Shown here: positions 62,101 through 64,000 of the stretch, in pieces | Layout: each line of letters opens with the position of its first letter | Position numbering within the stretch: the stretch's first letter is position 1 | NCBI GenBank assembly: GCA_944389175.1 | Contig: CALXLK010000002.1 | Span: 62,001 to 126,000 of the forward strand | Reading direction: 5' to 3' | DNA from: an uncultured Opitutales bacterium | Lineage (GTDB): Bacteria > Verrucomicrobiota > Verrucomicrobiia > Opitutales > Intestinicryptomonadaceae | Length of the DNA: 64,000 nt | The notes under the pieces: generated by a model | Databases searched by the model: none | Told to the model about the DNA's origin: nothing | Seen by the model: the letters and a program-made list of their open reading frames with translations, nothing else | Translations under genes and position numbers: made by a program

Positions 62101-63422
62101 CTCCATTGGAATTTAACGCCGACACGAGCGAGTTGATGCAGATTCTCAAGAAGGGGCACAAGGGGGTAAAGCTCGACGACGAGTCGATGAAAATTCTCAT
62201 CACGTGGATTGACCTCAATGTCCCCTGCTACGGGACTTGGAGCGAGGTAAAAGGCGGCATAAAATACGGCGGCGATAAAATGCGCATGAAATACCTCGCC
62301 AAATACGCCAACCGCCACGAAGACCAGAACGCCATTACATACGACGGCGGCGTCCAGAAATTTGTGCGTCCGGCCCAGCCGAAGATGCATGCGGGCAAGA
62401 ATCTAAAAGTTGACGGGTTCCCGTTCGATTCGCTGGCCGCCGCCAAGATGATAGATGCGGCTTCAAAAGGCAATGCCGGTTTTTTGTCGCGGCTGTTTGG
62501 CGGGAAGCCGCTTCCCAAGGAGCTTGAAGCTGACATAGATGGGGAGAAAATTCGTTTTGTTCTCGTGCCTGCGGGCAGCTATGTGATGGGCAGCAATACG
62601 GGCTATTACGACGAGGGGCCGGCGGCTATCGTGAAAGTTGCCTCGCCTTTTTATATGAGCCGCTGCGAAGTTTCCAACGCCCAGTATGCAAAGTTTGACT
62701 CCCGCCATAACTCGGGCTACCAGGACAGGCAGTGGAAAGACCATGTCGACCGCGGCTATCCGGCAAATCTTCCAAATCAGCCGGTCGTGCGCGTCAGCTG
62801 GAACGAGGCCGTAGATTATTGCGCATGGCTTTCAAAGAAGCTCGGCGTAGGGGTGGGGCTGCCCAGCCAAAAGCAGTGGGAGTGGGCAGCCCGCGCAGGC
62901 ACGGCCTCCGATTTCTGGTTCGGAAAATCCAACTTTAATTACGGTAACTGCGAGAACTTGGCCGACTTTACAATAAGGGATCTCTCCGTCGACGGCGTCG
63001 ACCCGCAGCCGAGGGTGGACGATAGCCCGCTTAACGACTACACTCCGCACGACGATTTTGCCTACGACGGTTCTCTTACGGCCGCCGAAGTAGGTTCTTA
63101 CAAACCCAACGCATTCGGATTGTGCGACATGCTCGGCAACGTCAGCGAGTGGACTTCCGACGATTATACTCAGACGCTTTTCGGCAAAAAGGTTGAGGAT
63201 AAAAAGACCGTCCGCGGCGGTTCGTGGCGCGACCGCGCCAAACGAGCGCGCGTGACTTTCAGGCGCGACTACCACCCCTGGCAAAAGGTTTACAACGTGG
63301 GCGTAAGGCTCGTCATAAACGACGCCGCCGCGGCCGCCAAACGCCTAAAAGCGGTTCCCCCGTCCGAGCCCGCGCCCCTGCGGAACACCAAGATTCCATT
63401 GGACAACATTCCTCATAATTAA
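59193..63422 (+). CDS. Giant exported protein: beta-propeller-like region, two CxxCH haem motifs, FGE-sulfatase-like domain
   Basis: A 1409-residue protein. ATG 59193 (MRKSFYIWAI) has GGAGGAG 7 nt before it, and a signal peptide. Residues about 25-420 look like a beta-sandwich plus helical region; about 420-860 a TolB/hydrazine-synthase-alpha-like propeller (LDISFDGSKILFST, YYDGIYLPDGRLMFCSTAC). Two CxxCH motifs, CVGCH at 872 and CAGCH at 922, indicate c-type haems. Residues about 1115-1380 are an FGE/SUMF1-like domain (VLVPAGSYVMGSNTGYYDEG, MLGNVSEWTSDD, VRGGSWRDR) but lack the two active Cys of true formylglycine enzymes. Similar fusions occur in Planctomycetes; function is unproven. Confidence 0.8.
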   Translation: MRKSFYIWAIAFFALVASSIAREQVYQKGETFADTIIKTRQNNLNFFKRDSAGNNGITFGKWYVSQYMSPWRKKAINFANPINHPVSPDYIYGRKNLWMNFDIVDGQPFPLRKANTTKRGSSAFFMSRDIFSDKDREFVFTVGSTCKFTPFLNGKKLEALPDIKAAKELPVRVYKCALKKGENKLTFEMFSVGRLAEEPFYFVPHRDPAIEAFSRLLKDYPIRMATLLRSTRYYFSDSPVFGIYSALTSSDFNESDDMMRALIESALFSAGRFEAEYKRIKNIPGEDGARARIKFVGDIIAATRAESALGYDIKNVRAAMEDMKKTFPEYDKDGKLFAELSKWESEWNGLYKAVFDAEQREPAIIPEKALEFKEFARHALLKNPLLQKSRKWVCIKRHKNSSRMGLPQNWQGNSTLACRPGAANHLRDRQVCDSYKDQLFVFDPVSPNSGKLLFKPSKDNIICDLDISFDGSKILFSTLDDKMYFRLDELDVKSGKTRTLTPSFNKEIDYYDGIYLPDGRLMFCSTACWVGVPCVGGIDSVANIYVMDPDAGDEKAVDSTIRQLTFEQDADWMPTLMENGRIMYTRWEYVDNSHYFSRILMHMNPDGTAQSSLYGSTSYWPNSLFYARQIPGDPNKFVGIVSGHHGVSRIGELHLFDISKGTKEDQGRVHQYPSFGRKYVAETKDELVRGRWPQIIHPYPLSQNYIIASLRSGSLNQWDFGIYLIDKFDNMTLLQSFADSHAFEPMPLAGRQKPAEIADKTNPDLDYGYVFLNDIYQGEGLKGVPRGTVKALRILEYHYAYRSMGAHNVIANEGSWDVKRIHGTVPVAEDGSALFKVPANRPMALQPLDKDGKALALMRSWFTVMPGEVQSCVGCHEGQGMSPTSKPALASRSRPSQIKPFIAGVRGYSFIRDVQPVLDKYCAGCHDGSNQRLPNFKRGVGGDSGFPRSYLDLARYVRRSGPECNQNMLSPLEFNADTSELMQILKKGHKGVKLDDESMKILITWIDLNVPCYGTWSEVKGGIKYGGDKMRMKYLAKYANRHEDQNAITYDGGVQKFVRPAQPKMHAGKNLKVDGFPFDSLAAAKMIDAASKGNAGFLSRLFGGKPLPKELEADIDGEKIRFVLVPAGSYVMGSNTGYYDEGPAAIVKVASPFYMSRCEVSNAQYAKFDSRHNSGYQDRQWKDHVDRGYPANLPNQPVVRVSWNEAVDYCAWLSKKLGVGVGLPSQKQWEWAARAGTASDFWFGKSNFNYGNCENLADFTIRDLSVDGVDPQPRVDDSPLNDYTPHDDFAYDGSLTAAEVGSYKPNAFGLCDMLGNVSEWTSDDYTQTLFGKKVEDKKTVRGGSWRDRAKRARVTFRRDYHPWQKVYNVGVRLVINDAAAAAKRLKAVPPSEPAPLRNTKIPLDNIPHN

Positions 63423-63447
63423 TATAAAACAATAAAAAAGGAAATAA

Positions 63448-64000
63448 ATGAGAAAAATACTTGCAATATTAGCCGCCGTGTCCCTGCTTTTTTGCGGTTG
63501 CGCGACATGTCAGAAAGACCCGGCACCATCTTCTAATCAACAAAAATTGACAAAAAATATGTTCTACAAAAACGGAAAGTTTGATAGGGAGGCTGCAAAG
63601 AAAGCCTACTTTGAAATGATGGAAAATCTCGGGTACCCCATAAGCGAGAATCTTCGCCAAAACATGTGGGTTACCGATTTTGAGCTGGGCGATTTCCCGA
63701 ACGTGGGAATGGGGGGGATTTTTTGGGCCCATGAAAACGTTAACGGTGTATTCGGCCACGAGATATTTCTGCTGCCAAACCAGATATTGATTGAGCACCG
63801 CCATGTCGCGGGCAACGGTCTTCCCGCGAAAAACGAATGCTGGCAGGCGCGCGCAGGCAGCGCATATTGCTTCGGAGAGAAGGGTGAGGACGCCTCAAAG
63901 TATCCGCAAGTCAAGGTTCCCGAAAGCCAGAAAAATTTCGTAACCGTGCACAAGGTTACACCGATAGATGCAAAGAGGGGCAACATAGCCTGGCTTAGCC
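63448..64000 (+). CDS. D-lyxose isomerase-like cupin lipoprotein (partial)
   Basis: The first 184 codons of a gene that runs off the window. MRKILAILAAVSLLFCGC has a lipobox near residue 18, so this sugar isomerase-like protein is probably anchored outside the inner membrane. The body has NLGYPISENLRQNMWVTDF, GGIFWAHENVNGVFGHEIFL and the cupin metal site LIEHRHVAG with a later Glu in ECWQARAG, as in D-lyxose/mannose isomerases. AAGGAAATAA precedes the ATG. It follows the haem/FGE-like protein by 25 nt. Confidence 0.8.
   Translation, partial: MRKILAILAAVSLLFCGCATCQKDPAPSSNQQKLTKNMFYKNGKFDREAAKKAYFEMMENLGYPISENLRQNMWVTDFELGDFPNVGMGGIFWAHENVNGVFGHEIFLLPNQILIEHRHVAGNGLPAKNECWQARAGSAYCFGEKGEDASKYPQVKVPESQKNFVTVHKVTPIDAKRGNIAWLS

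Noticed and set aside
1-64000. CRISPR arrays, tRNA and rRNA genes, insertion sequences, prophage
   Set aside because: No spaced direct repeats, cloverleaf sequence, transposase or phage genes were seen; the Xer recombinase is of the chromosomal type.

Overview
The window is about 64 kb of ordinary bacterial chromosome with dense genes, short operons and frequent 1-20 nt overlaps. It shows no tRNA, rRNA, insertion sequence, prophage or CRISPR that I could recognise. Gene content suggests the PVC superphylum, most likely Verrucomicrobiota (Opitutae-like), but this is inferred from gene style rather than a marker gene. The hints are exported Gfo/Idh/MocA and TIM-barrel sugar isomerases, a giant protein joining c-type haem motifs to an FGE-sulfatase-like domain, a cupin sugar isomerase lipoprotein, a GRP-type sugar porter beside ribokinase, and a Gram-negative Pho cluster with a phosphate porin. 

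Layout. 1-7.9 kb: the 3' end of purF; malQ-ptsI-glcD-like (polysaccharide and carbon metabolism); a GRP sugar transporter convergent with ribokinase; a small exported protein. 8-15.6 kb: mnmA and a NifA-like regulator on the minus strand; divergent dnaX (with a run of ten A at a gamma/tau switch), rmuC, meaB and a Xer recombinase. 15.6-16.2 kb: a gene-free, extremely pyrimidine-rich and G-poor stretch, then mntP. 16.8-19.9 kb: an exported oxidoreductase plus two exported sugar isomerase-like proteins. 19.9-22.4 kb: a CsoR-type repressor and a metal P-type ATPase with a Cys/His-rich tail. 22.6-31.7 kb: a complete Pho cluster, with porin-pstSCAB-phoU on minus and phoR-phoB divergent. 31.8-37.7 kb: addB-addA recombination nuclease. 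37.8-44 kb: a binding lipoprotein, comEC, tilS, ftsH. 44.2-49 kb: a DTW/Tsr3-like protein with glmS; LysM protein, parB and an exported protein. 49.4-56.4 kb: valS, a small ribbon-helix-helix-like protein, a YyaL-like protein, rsmE, coaC and a uracil-DNA glycosylase. 56.6-64 kb: dhaK-dhaL-lsrF-like, the 1409-residue haem/FGE-like fusion, and a truncated lyxose-isomerase-like lipoprotein. 

How it fits together. Several blocks handle sugars: MalQ, ribokinase with its porter, the Gfo/Idh block, DhaKL with the aldolase, and the lyxose-isomerase-like protein. The Pho cluster is self-contained: the two-component system sits back to back with the operon it should control. 

The least explained items are the dnaX A10 slippage site combined with loss of the DnaX zinc-finger cysteines, a NifA-like protein without a GAFTGA loop, the C-rich/G-poor intergenic tract after the Xer gene, the large extra domain in PstA, the dhaKL-lsrF operon, and the haem/FGE-like fusion. 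None of these is proven to be a new system. Each is stated with the test that would decide it.
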